Origin: JASHPR01 sp963749145
GTDB taxonomy: Bacteria > Actinomycetota > Actinomycetes > Streptosporangiales > Streptosporangiaceae
Direction of reading: 5' to 3'
DNA: 64,000 nt
Assembly (NCBI GenBank): GCA_963749145.1
Contig: CAVVLN010000002.1
Coordinates: forward strand, 248,001 to 312,000
Position 1 is the first letter of the stretch. Each line of letters starts with the position of its first letter. The position numbers and the translations under genes are program-made. Below the pieces are notes generated by a model, which made no database searches, was not told the origin of the DNA, and was given only the letters and a program-made list of their open reading frames with translations. Shown one piece after another: positions 17,483 through 24,430 of this stretch.

Positions 17483-18161
17483 GCCGCCAGAGCAGGTGAT
17501 AAGCCGCCGGCAGGACCACGACGGGATCCCCGACCTGCGAGACGCCGGCCAGCAGCGGCATGCCCCGCGTGAACGCCTCCAGCAGCTCCGCAGCCGCCGG
17601 CTCCGTGCGGCACCGCTGGTGCCGGTATCGCGACAGCCACCGGATGTTCGCCCGCACCACCGGGTCGATCGCCCCTGCCCGGCGGAACTCCCACCCCGCC
17701 TGCCCGCAGGCCATCGCCGTCATCCGGAACACCCCGGCGTCCTTCGCCGGGATCCGGTCATCCGGGCGGACGTCGACCACCAGGCCGCTGCCGTCAGCCC
17801 GCCGGGCGAAAAAGTCCGGCGCATGCCGCCGGCCCTGGCCGTCCTCGTCGCGCCAGTGCAGCCAGAACGGCTGGGAGGCGATACCCGTGATGTCCGGGTC
17901 GAAGTCCATCGCCATAACGTGGTCGCGTTCCAGCCAGGACTCGAAGCCCACATGGTCCCCGGTGGTCGACGACCACCACAACCCCGGGAAATGAGAGGCG
18001 CCCTTCGCCCACTGGAACGACCGCACCGGCAGCGCTTTTTCAAACCGCTCGGTCACGCACGCTGTCAGCGACTCCCGGTGCCGCGTCCCGTCCGCCCCCG
18101 TGAACTCCAGGAAGAACCGCCGACCAGCGCCAGGCCCAAGGTTCAACGCAGCAACAGCCAT
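17403..18161 (-). CDS. tnsA: TnsA-like heteromeric transposase endonuclease subunit
   Basis: The 252-residue protein starts at ATG 18161. TnsA makes the 5' cuts in Tn7-type transposition together with TnsB. Visible family features are VGFESWLERDHVMAMDFDPD, containing the catalytic Glu, then ASQPFWLHW, RHAPDFFARRADGSG with the conserved Asp, and LVVDVRPDDRI as the third active-site strand. The reading frame is complete, unlike tnsB and tnsC, which lie downstream and overlap. Its promoter lies against the proposed right transposon end at 18235-18273. Confidence 0.75.
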   Translation of the reverse strand: MAVAALNLGPGAGRRFFLEFTGADGTRHRESLTACVTERFEKALPVRSFQWAKGASHFPGLWWSSTTGDHVGFESWLERDHVMAMDFDPDITGIASQPFWLHWRDEDGQGRRHAPDFFARRADGSGLVVDVRPDDRIPAKDAGVFRMTAMACGQAGWEFRRAGAIDPVVRANIRWLSRYRHQRCRTEPAAAELLEAFTRGMPLLAGVSQVGDPVVVLPAAYHLLWRRELACDISVLLGSSSMAWRVPAGASR

Positions 18162-18234
18162 AGCCCCGCCCTGCTAAGAGCGACCCCGACCGACCCAGAG
18201 CCAACAATAGACAGACACGTACCGTAACGGACCC

Positions 18235-18273
18235 GATTCATCGAGGCAGGGCTGATTTACCGGGGACAGGACA
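18235..18273. repeat. transposon right-end repeat, copy 1
   Basis: The 39 bp run from GATTCA to GACAGGACA. It matches 19365-19403 at 31 of 39 positions in the same orientation, and its last 9 bp are the inverse of TGTCCTGTC at 15841. It lies 74 bp upstream of the tnsA start, as expected for a TnsB-binding end. Confidence 0.6.
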
Positions 18274-18372
18274 TCTTGATCGCGCCCGGTGCTTTGCGGT
18301 GAGAAAAGGCCGCCAGCACGGCAGCACGGCTCCGGCCCAACCCCGATGCCGGACAGGGCCGCGTATGCCAGG

Positions 18373-19137
18373 ATGAGCCGCATGCCTCCCGTTCCCGACA
18401 GTTCCGCCAGGCCTGCAGAACGGGCTGTGGTCAACGACTACGACAGCTTCGCCGAGGAGTACTCGGCCGGAAACGAGGCCAGCCTCATCAACGGCTATTA
18501 CACGCGGCCCGCGGTCCTGGACCTGGTCGGGGACGTGGCCGGCCGGCGGATCCTCGACGCCGGCTGCGGCTCCGGCCCCCTGTCCGCCGCGCTGCGCGAC
18601 CGCGGTGCCACCATGACCGGCTTCGACTCCAGCGCCAAGATGCTGCAGCTCGCCCGGCGGCGGCTCGGCCCCGCCGCGGACCTGCACCTCGCCGACCTGG
18701 GCAGCCCGCTGCCGTTCCCTGACGGCCCGTTCGACGACGTCATCGCATGCCTGGTGCTGCACTACCTGCAGGACTGGACGGCACCGCTGGCCGAGCTGCG
18801 GCGCGTGCTGAGGCCCGGCGGCAGGCTGATCGTGGCCGTCGACCATCCTTACGCAGTCGACCTTCAACAGCGCGAGGCCGGGCGCGAGCCCGACTATTTC
18901 GCGACCTACAACTGGACCGAAGAGTGGCCCCACGGCGCCGGCACCGCCCAGATGAGCTTCTGGACGCGGCCGCTGCACGCGATGACCGACGCCTTCACCG
19001 CAGCCGGCTTCCGGATAGCCGTCATCAGCGAGCCACCCCCCGCACCAGGCGCCCGCGAACTGTTCCCCGGCCGCCTCGCCGACACGCCCTCGGGGGCCTT
19101 CCTGTGCTTCCTGTTCTTCGTCCTGCAAGCCGGCTAA
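18373..19137 (+). CDS. class I SAM-dependent methyltransferase
   Basis: ATG 18373 gives 254 residues. The Rossmann core is canonical: motif I RILDAGCGSGPLSAAL, acidic post-I FDSSAKML, motif II FDDVIACLVLHYLQDW, and LRRVLRPGGRLIVAVDHPY. Aromatic and His-rich stretches (YNWTEEWP, MSFWTRPLHAM) belong to the methyl-acceptor cap, as in small-molecule methyltransferases of the UbiE/COQ5 type. Substrate unknown. It sits between two copies of a transposon-end repeat (18235 and 19365). Confidence 0.9.
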   Translation: MSRMPPVPDSSARPAERAVVNDYDSFAEEYSAGNEASLINGYYTRPAVLDLVGDVAGRRILDAGCGSGPLSAALRDRGATMTGFDSSAKMLQLARRRLGPAADLHLADLGSPLPFPDGPFDDVIACLVLHYLQDWTAPLAELRRVLRPGGRLIVAVDHPYAVDLQQREAGREPDYFATYNWTEEWPHGAGTAQMSFWTRPLHAMTDAFTAAGFRIAVISEPPPAPGARELFPGRLADTPSGAFLCFLFFVLQAG

Positions 19138-19373
19138 CTCCCGCGACACGGCCCTCCTGACACGACCGCACTGCGGTCATTCCTCACGAGCAAACGATCA
19201 TGGTCCCTGCTCGTCCGCGGCGCCAACCCGAACCCACCCGGCTTCTGCACGTCAGCCAAGGATGAGGCCGAACTAATCGGGCACTGGCTCGCAGCCGAGA
19301 TCATCTCCGCCTGGATCAAGCAGCGGGCCAGATTAACTGAGACCGAGGCGATAACGGGCCGCCGGATTCAGTG
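19138..19373 (+). pseudogene. C-terminal protein fragment reading into transposon end
   Basis: Directly after the methyltransferase stop the same strand stays open for 77 codons. It reads LRSFLTSKRSWSLLVRGANP, NPPGFCTSAKDEAELIGHWL, AAEIISAWIKQRARLTETEA and stops at 19373, inside the second end repeat. There is no start codon or ribosome site, so it looks like the tail of a lost gene. I do not recognise the family. Confidence 0.3.
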
Positions 19374-19403
19374 AGACAGGGCCGTTTTATCAGCGACAGG
19401 ACA
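19365..19403. repeat. transposon right-end repeat, copy 2
   Basis: It runs from GATTCAGTGAGACAGG to GACAGGACA and matches 18235-18273 at 31 of 39 positions. A weaker copy of its inner part (GATTAACTGAGACC) occurs 34 bp to the left at 19331, as in multi-site TnsB-binding ends. The following 97 bp up to the next start hold nothing recognisable. Confidence 0.55.
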
Positions 19404-19500
19404 GCACCTGACGCGCGGGGCATGCGCAGCGGCATTGGCTCGCAACCGGATCGTTGGCACAGCCATCCGGCGCGACGTGGTGCCGGGCTAGGTTTCAGGT

Positions 19501-21159
19501 ATGCCTTCGATCGACGACATTGCGGCGGAGTACATGGAGCGGGCCGCCGCCCTGGACCCGTGCTACGCCACTTACGCCGGGATCGCGGGGCACGACCACG
19601 AGCTGGCGGATCTCGGTGCTGACGGGTTCGCCGGGCGGGCCGGGCTGGATCGCTCAACCCTCGCGGCCCTTGACGCGGCCGACGCCCCGGACCCGCGCGA
19701 GCAGGTCGCGCGGGCCGCGATGGCCGAGCGGCTGGCGCTGGCTGTGGAGTGCTACGACGCCGGGGACACCACCAGCGAACTCAACACCATCACCAGCTGG
19801 GTGCAGAGGGTGCGCGAGGTCTTCGACCTGATGCCCACCGACGGCGAGGAGGCCGCCGCCAACATCGCCCAGCGGATGGCCGCGGTGCCGCGGGCTTACC
19901 GCCAGTTGTCCGCGACCTTGCTCGACGCGGCCAGGGATGGCCGCTCCGCGGCCAGGCGGCAGGTCGAGGAGGTCGTCGGGCAGTGCGCGGCTTGGGCCAG
20001 GCCGGGGGATTCCTTCTATTCAGGACTGGTCGGGCGGCTGACCGCAGTCCCGGGCTCGCTGCGGGGGGAGCTGGGCGTGGCCGCGCGCGCGGCTACGGCC
20101 GCTACGGCCGAGCTTGGCGCCTTCCTCGACCGCGAGCTGCTGCCGCTGGCCCGGGAGAAGAATGCCTGCGGGCCTGAGGTCTACGCCCGGGCCTCGCGGT
20201 ATTTCCTCGGCGCCGCCGTGGATCTGCGGGAGGCCTACGCCTGGAGCTGGGAGGAGATCGCCCGGCTGCGGGCCGAGATGGCGCGGGTCAGTAACCTGGT
20301 TCGGCCCGGGGCCACCGTGGCGGAGGCCGTGGCGATCCTGGACGAAGACCCGGCCTGGCGCGTCGAAGGGCGCGAGAACTTCCGTGCCTGGATGCAGGAA
20401 CATGCCGAGGGCACCATTTCGGAGCTGCACGGGATGCACTTCGACATCCCGCCGCCCGCGCACCGGATCGAGGCCGCGATCGCCCCCACCAACGACGGAG
20501 GGATCTACTACACCGGACCCTCCGAGGACTGGTCCCGGCCCGGGCGGATGTGGTGGTCGGTGCCGGACGGCGTTGAGACTTTCTCCACCTGGAAGGAGGT
20601 CACGGTCGTCTACCACGAGGGCGTTCCCGGCCATCACCTGCAGATATCGCACGCCATGGCGGACCGGGAGAGCCTGAACCGCTGGCAGCGCATGTCCTGG
20701 GTATCCGGCCACGGCGAGGGCTGGGCGCTCTACGCGGAGCGGCTCATGGGAGAACTCGGATACCTGGACGACCCGGGGGCATATCTCGGGATGCTCGACA
20801 GTCAGCAACTGCTCGCCGCCCAAGTGGCCCTGGACATCGGGGTGCACCTGGAACTGGATGTTCCCAGGGGCACCGGCTGGCGCGAGGGCGAGCGCTGGAA
20901 TGCCGAGATCGCCTGGGAGTTCCTGCGGGCCCACTCCAGCTGGGATGAACGGCAACTGCGCTCCGAGCTACGTCGCTGCCTCGGCTTGCCGGGTCAGGCC
21001 CCTTCATACAAGCTTGGTGAACGGATCTGGCTACAGGCCAGGGAGGATGCCATGGCACGGGCCGGAGGAGCCTTCAGCCTCAAGGACTTTCACGCCAAGG
21101 CACTCAGCCTGGGCGCCATGGGTCTTGACCCGTTGCGCGAGGCGCTTGCCCGCGTCTAA
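19501..21159 (+). CDS. DUF885 family metallopeptidase-like protein
   Basis: The 552-residue protein belongs to the DUF885 family. The diagnostic zinc site is present: VYHEGVPGHHLQISHA (H-E-x-x-x-x-G-H-H), with WVSGHGEGWALYAERLMGEL downstream providing the second Glu/His set. Both are expected for a gluzincin-like peptidase. There is no signal peptide, so it is cytoplasmic. The N-terminal half is helical and acidic. Length is normal for the family (550-600). The natural substrate is unknown. It is monocistronic, with its own upstream region after the transposon remnant. Confidence 0.92.
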   Translation: MPSIDDIAAEYMERAAALDPCYATYAGIAGHDHELADLGADGFAGRAGLDRSTLAALDAADAPDPREQVARAAMAERLALAVECYDAGDTTSELNTITSWVQRVREVFDLMPTDGEEAAANIAQRMAAVPRAYRQLSATLLDAARDGRSAARRQVEEVVGQCAAWARPGDSFYSGLVGRLTAVPGSLRGELGVAARAATAATAELGAFLDRELLPLAREKNACGPEVYARASRYFLGAAVDLREAYAWSWEEIARLRAEMARVSNLVRPGATVAEAVAILDEDPAWRVEGRENFRAWMQEHAEGTISELHGMHFDIPPPAHRIEAAIAPTNDGGIYYTGPSEDWSRPGRMWWSVPDGVETFSTWKEVTVVYHEGVPGHHLQISHAMADRESLNRWQRMSWVSGHGEGWALYAERLMGELGYLDDPGAYLGMLDSQQLLAAQVALDIGVHLELDVPRGTGWREGERWNAEIAWEFLRAHSSWDERQLRSELRRCLGLPGQAPSYKLGERIWLQAREDAMARAGGAFSLKDFHAKALSLGAMGLDPLREALARV

Positions 21160-21170
21160 GCACGCCTGGT

Positions 21171-21182
21171 GTCAGTACTGAC
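21171..21182. other. 12-bp palindrome between convergent genes
   Basis: GTCAGTACTGAC is a perfect palindrome in the 71-bp space between the DUF885 and epimerase stop codons. It has no T-tract; its role is unclear. Confidence 0.3.
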
Positions 21183-21230
21183 CGAACAGGTCCTCCCCGT
21201 CGCTGCCGCCGAGGAGGAAGGGGCGGCTGG

Positions 21231-22331
21231 TCAGCGCAGGTAGGCCTGCAGCAGCGCGACGATCCGCTCGCTGGCTTTCCCGTCGCCGAACGGGCAGGGG
21301 ATCGAGGCCAGCCGCTCTTCGAGCCCGGTGTCGCTGATCAGCTGACGGCCGAGGTCGCCGATGGCGGGCCCGGGCTGGACCAGGTGAGCGAACCCGGCCT
21401 CGATGGACTCCGGGCGTTCGGTCGAGTTCCGGACCACGATCAGCGGTTTCTTGATCACCGTGCACTCTTCCTGGACGCCGCCGGAATCCGAGACGAGGAG
21501 GCGGGCGTGCCGGGCCAGGCCCAGGAAGGTCCGGTGATCGGCCGGGGGAGTGACCCGCAGGCGGTCGAGTTCCGCCATCAGCCCGTGCCGGCTGGCGGCT
21601 GCCTTCGTCCGCGGATGCAGGGGCAGCAAGACAGGAAGCCCCAGCTTGCCCAGCTCGTCGAGGATGCTGCGCAGCCGATCGGGGTCGTCGGTGTTCTCCG
21701 GCCGGTGGATCGTGGCCAGGACGTACTCCCCGGGTTCGGCGCCCAGGCCGGCCGCGATCTGGCGGGCGGCCGCGGCGTCGGGCAGCATGGCTAAGGTCGC
21801 CTCGACGATCGTGTTGCCGGTGAGGGCGATCTTTCCCGCGGAGACCCCGTCGTTGAGCAGGTTGGCCACGGCGTGCTCGGTGGGCGCGCAGTGCAGGTCG
21901 GCCAGGACCGCAGTCATGCAACGGTTGAGCTCTTCGGGCATCGCCCGGTCATGCGAACGCAGGCCCGCCTCGACGTGCACGACCGGGACGCCCGCATAGT
22001 TCCCCGCCTGCGCGGCCGCACAGACCGTGTTGGTGTCGCCCTGGACTAAGACCGCCGCGGGCGGGCGGCCGGCGAACAGGCAACCCAGCCGTTCCACCAT
22101 CCGGCCGATCTGGACGTGCCGCGGCTGGCCGCAGATGCCGGATAAGACCTCGGGCTGGGGGAGACGGGCGGCCGCCAGGAACACCCCGGACAGCTCCTCG
22201 TCGCTGTGCTGGCGGGTGTGGATCAGTCGGGCCCGCGACCCCAGCAGCCGGACAATCGCCGCGACTTTCACTATTTCCGGGCGAGTGCCCATGACGACCG
22301 CGATACGAGAACTGCCGTCGCCCCCTGGCAT
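21231..22331 (-). CDS. wecB: UDP-N-acetylglucosamine 2-epimerase (non-hydrolysing)
   Basis: ATG 22331, after AAAGGA, gives 366 residues of the WecB/MnaA family. The enzyme interconverts UDP-GlcNAc and UDP-ManNAc for surface polysaccharide or teichoic acid. Conserved features are MGTRPEIVKVAAIV, VQGDTNTVCAAA, VEAGLRSHDRAMPEELNR, IHRPENTDD and SDSGGVQEECTVIKKP, which cover the nucleotide-binding and catalytic residues. Length fits. It stands alone, 18 kb from the polysaccharide island. Confidence 0.95.
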   Translation of the reverse strand: MPGGDGSSRIAVVMGTRPEIVKVAAIVRLLGSRARLIHTRQHSDEELSGVFLAAARLPQPEVLSGICGQPRHVQIGRMVERLGCLFAGRPPAAVLVQGDTNTVCAAAQAGNYAGVPVVHVEAGLRSHDRAMPEELNRCMTAVLADLHCAPTEHAVANLLNDGVSAGKIALTGNTIVEATLAMLPDAAAARQIAAGLGAEPGEYVLATIHRPENTDDPDRLRSILDELGKLGLPVLLPLHPRTKAAASRHGLMAELDRLRVTPPADHRTFLGLARHARLLVSDSGGVQEECTVIKKPLIVVRNSTERPESIEAGFAHLVQPGPAIGDLGRQLISDTGLEERLASIPCPFGDGKASERIVALLQAYLR

Positions 22332-22599
22332 TAATATCCTTTCAGGCGGAGATATCCACCGGATTCCCGGAATATGCGGGTAACTTACCGAGCCATTCAG
22401 CCCCCGAATTATTTCCATCGTAAGGCCACGTGCCATGCGAGGCACCTTAATTCGCGCGCTTCTGCTTTACGAAATAGACACGACTAAACCGCATCCCGCG
22501 CGAATGCACGATTTCTGCCTCAGCCGGAGCCGGTGCGCGCACCCTGGGCAGTCCTCTGCACCGTCCCGGACAGGGCCCCGGCATAGCGATGATGACAAG

Positions 22600-22664
22600 G
22601 CAGGCACGGCCTTCCGCGGCGATCATGGGATCGACACCCACATGATCTTGGAAGCCGTGCCTGC
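22600..22664. other. long imperfect hairpin
   Basis: GCAGGCACGGCCTTCC (22600) pairs with GGAAGCCGTGCCTGC (22650), with one bulged base. Inside it, GATCATG (22621) pairs perfectly with CATGATC (22641). It lies downstream of the minus-strand membrane-protein gene and could terminate it, but it has no T-tract. It could also be a transposon-derived palindrome. Confidence 0.5.
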
Positions 22665-22747
22665 GCCGTGCTTAACACCGTAAACGGCACCTGGGTGAGC
22701 GGCGGTCATGAAGCTCGCCCCGGCCGATGACCGGCAACCCCCGGCCT

Positions 22748-22784
22748 GTCTCGTCCGCAGAATTGTCAGTATTGCGGACGAGAC
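22748..22784. promoter_or_regulatory. perfect 12-bp inverted repeat before SDR stump
   Basis: GTCTCGTCCGCA, 13 bp of AT-richer spacer, then TGCGGACGAGAC. It ends 7 bp before the ATG of the truncated SDR. This is the layout of a TetR-type operator overlapping a promoter; the gene it controlled has been lost. Confidence 0.55.
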
Positions 22785-22791
22785 TGCGGCT

Positions 22792-22872
22792 ATGGACCTT
22801 CATGGGGTGACCGCCCTGGTGACCGGTGGCGCGGCCGGGATCGGCGCGGGGATCGAATGGCAGAGCATCTGA
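22792..22872 (+). pseudogene. short-chain dehydrogenase N-terminal stump
   Basis: Twenty-six residues begin MDLHGVTALVTGGAAGIGAG, the first strand and the T-G-x-x-x-G-I-G cofactor loop of SDR enzymes. The frame stops after GIEWQSI. Everything beyond the cofactor loop is absent. Confidence 0.6.
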
Positions 22873-22990
22873 CCCACCGCAGCGCTGGCTACCGGACTGG
22901 CCGGAACAGATGGCCTCGTCGCCACAACCAGCGCGGCCTGACCCCCGCGCCCCGATCCGGCCAGCCGAATCGCGCGCGGCTCAGGCGGGT

Positions 22991-23659
22991 TCAGTGTGGT
23001 CCTGCTTGTGCGCCGGGGAACAGTGATGTCGTGCTGCCCCGGATCCAGGCCGAATTCTGATAGCGCATCAGCCCGGCTAGTGCCGCAGCGGCGACGACCC
23101 CGCCGGCGACAAGCGCCGCTACCAGCGAGTGGCCAGAAGCCACGGCCGCGAGCAGCCCGCCGGCCGAGCCGGCCAGTACCGCGGTGATCACGGCGACCAT
23201 TCCAGCGACGGTCAGGAATTGCTGCCACAGGCCGATCCCCAGCCCCGGGGTGGGCAGCCGTTCCGCGGGGTTGAGCAGGTAGCCGACCAGCTCGGGAGCG
23301 TGATCGAAGTAATAGTCGCGGAGCTGCACGATACGGCGCGCGTAGGCAAGGTCCTCGATCCCTGACTGCAGCACCCGGTGGAACGTCGCCAGCCCCACGA
23401 AGGCCAGCGTGGGCAGGAGAATGAGCCCGAACGCGTAGAACGCCACGCCGGTCTTGGCGGCGGTGGCGACGAGCCCGAGAGCGATCAGGCCGCCGGATAC
23501 CGCGCCGAGGAACACGCTCGCCCGGCTGGTCGACTCCGAGATCGTCGACGAGCGAGCACCCTGCAGCGTGAAGTGCTCCGTGGTCACAAACGTGACCGCC
23601 GCCGGCCGCGGGTCGCCATCAGCATGGTCAGGCTTGCTGCCTCGGTCAGTGTTGTCCAC
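22991..23659 (-). CDS. membrane protein of unknown function
   Basis: GTG 23659, after GGAGGCGGAAGG, gives 222 residues; more upstream codons are open but lack a ribosome site. A conserved soluble start (FVTTEHFTLQGARSSTISES) precedes two hydrophobic segments around GLIALGLVATAAKTGVAFYA and FGLILLPTLAFVGL. A middle region follows with RIVQLRDYYFDHAPEL, then two more helices. This is a recurrent actinobacterial family without assigned function. It is transcribed toward the hairpin gap. Confidence 0.8.
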   Translation of the reverse strand: MDNTDRGSKPDHADGDPRPAAVTFVTTEHFTLQGARSSTISESTSRASVFLGAVSGGLIALGLVATAAKTGVAFYAFGLILLPTLAFVGLATFHRVLQSGIEDLAYARRIVQLRDYYFDHAPELVGYLLNPAERLPTPGLGIGLWQQFLTVAGMVAVITAVLAGSAGGLLAAVASGHSLVAALVAGGVVAAAALAGLMRYQNSAWIRGSTTSLFPGAQAGPH

Positions 23660-23791
23660 GACCTTCCGCCTCCGATCCTGCAGGCAGGCCGCCCGGGCTA
23701 TGGGTCGACGATCCCCTACCGCCTCGCGGAGCATACAAGGACCGCGGCTAACGGCCTAGCCGGGTTTCGCCGGCCACTACGCGGCACTGAT

Positions 23792-24229
23792 TCAGGCCGG
23801 ATTCACCGTCAGGGAGATATCGGTTCCGGCCAGGGCCTTGCTGACCGGGCACCCGCTCTTGGCCTCCTGCGCGATCTTGGCGAAGTCCTCTGCGGCGACG
23901 CCCTGCGCGGAGCCGCGGACCGTCAGCGTGATGCCGCTGATCCGGAAACCGCCCGCAGGGTCCGGACCGAGACGGACGTCCGCGGTGACGTCCAGGGCCT
24001 GCTCGCTGCCGCCCGCCGCGCCCAGCAGCGCGGAAAACTGCATGGCAAAACAGGCCGTGTGAGCCGCGGCGATGAGCTCCTCCGGGCTCGTCGTCCCGTC
24101 GGCGTCGTCGGCCGCTCGCTTGGGGAAGCTCACCTCGTAGGAGCCGACGCCCGAGCTGACCAGCGAGACCGTGCCGGTTCCGTCTTCCAGGCCGCCATTC
24201 CATATCGTGCGGGCGGTACGTGTGGGCAT
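23792..24229 (-). CDS. osmC: OsmC/Ohr-family peroxiredoxin
   Basis: The 145-residue protein starts at ATG 24229 behind GGAGGAG. OsmC proteins reduce organic hydroperoxides with two Cys residues. Both are visible: the peroxidatic Cys in AAHTACFAMQFS and the resolving Cys in AKSGCPVSKALAG. The N-terminal RTARTIWNGGLEDGTG and the TSPEELIAA helix are also typical and favour the OsmC over the Ohr branch. The gene is monocistronic and cytoplasmic. Confidence 0.93.
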   Translation of the reverse strand: MPTRTARTIWNGGLEDGTGTVSLVSSGVGSYEVSFPKRAADDADGTTSPEELIAAAHTACFAMQFSALLGAAGGSEQALDVTADVRLGPDPAGGFRISGITLTVRGSAQGVAAEDFAKIAQEAKSGCPVSKALAGTDISLTVNPA

Positions 24230-24430
24230 TCGCTCCTCCTTGCCTCATGGCCGGCCGTTGGCTCGCGTCGGCGCGTGACGTTATGCCCAGCTTGCCAGAG
24301 GTACGGCGGCGGGCGGGCTCGCCTGCGTCGGCGGTCCGGCGGCGGGCGGTCCCCGCCTGCGCCGGCGGTCCGGCAGTCGGGCAGGCAGGCGGTCCGGGGC
24401 CATCACCGCGGTCCGGGCCCGTCGCCGTGG

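Larger units (their letters stand above)
15841..18273. mobile_element. decayed Tn7-like transposon (tnsA intact; tnsB, tnsC broken)
   Basis: The segment starts TGTCCTGTC at 15841 and ends GACAGGACA at 18273, perfect 9-bp inverted termini of the TGT...ACA type used by Tn7/Mu-like transposases. From the right end inward on the minus strand come tnsA, tnsB remnants and the N-terminus of a TnsC-like ATPase, the canonical Tn7 order. Target-site duplications are not visible. The catalytic part of TnsB and nearly all of TnsC are gone, so the element cannot move by itself. The boundaries are my inference. Confidence 0.6.
22332..22990. other. 660-bp gap with two hairpins and a gene stump
   Basis: No complete gene was found here. 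The gap holds the epimerase leader, a long hairpin (22600-22664), a perfect 12-bp inverted repeat (22748-22784) and the stump of a short-chain dehydrogenase (22792-22872). The last 120 bp before 22991 show nothing recognisable. Confidence 0.6.
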
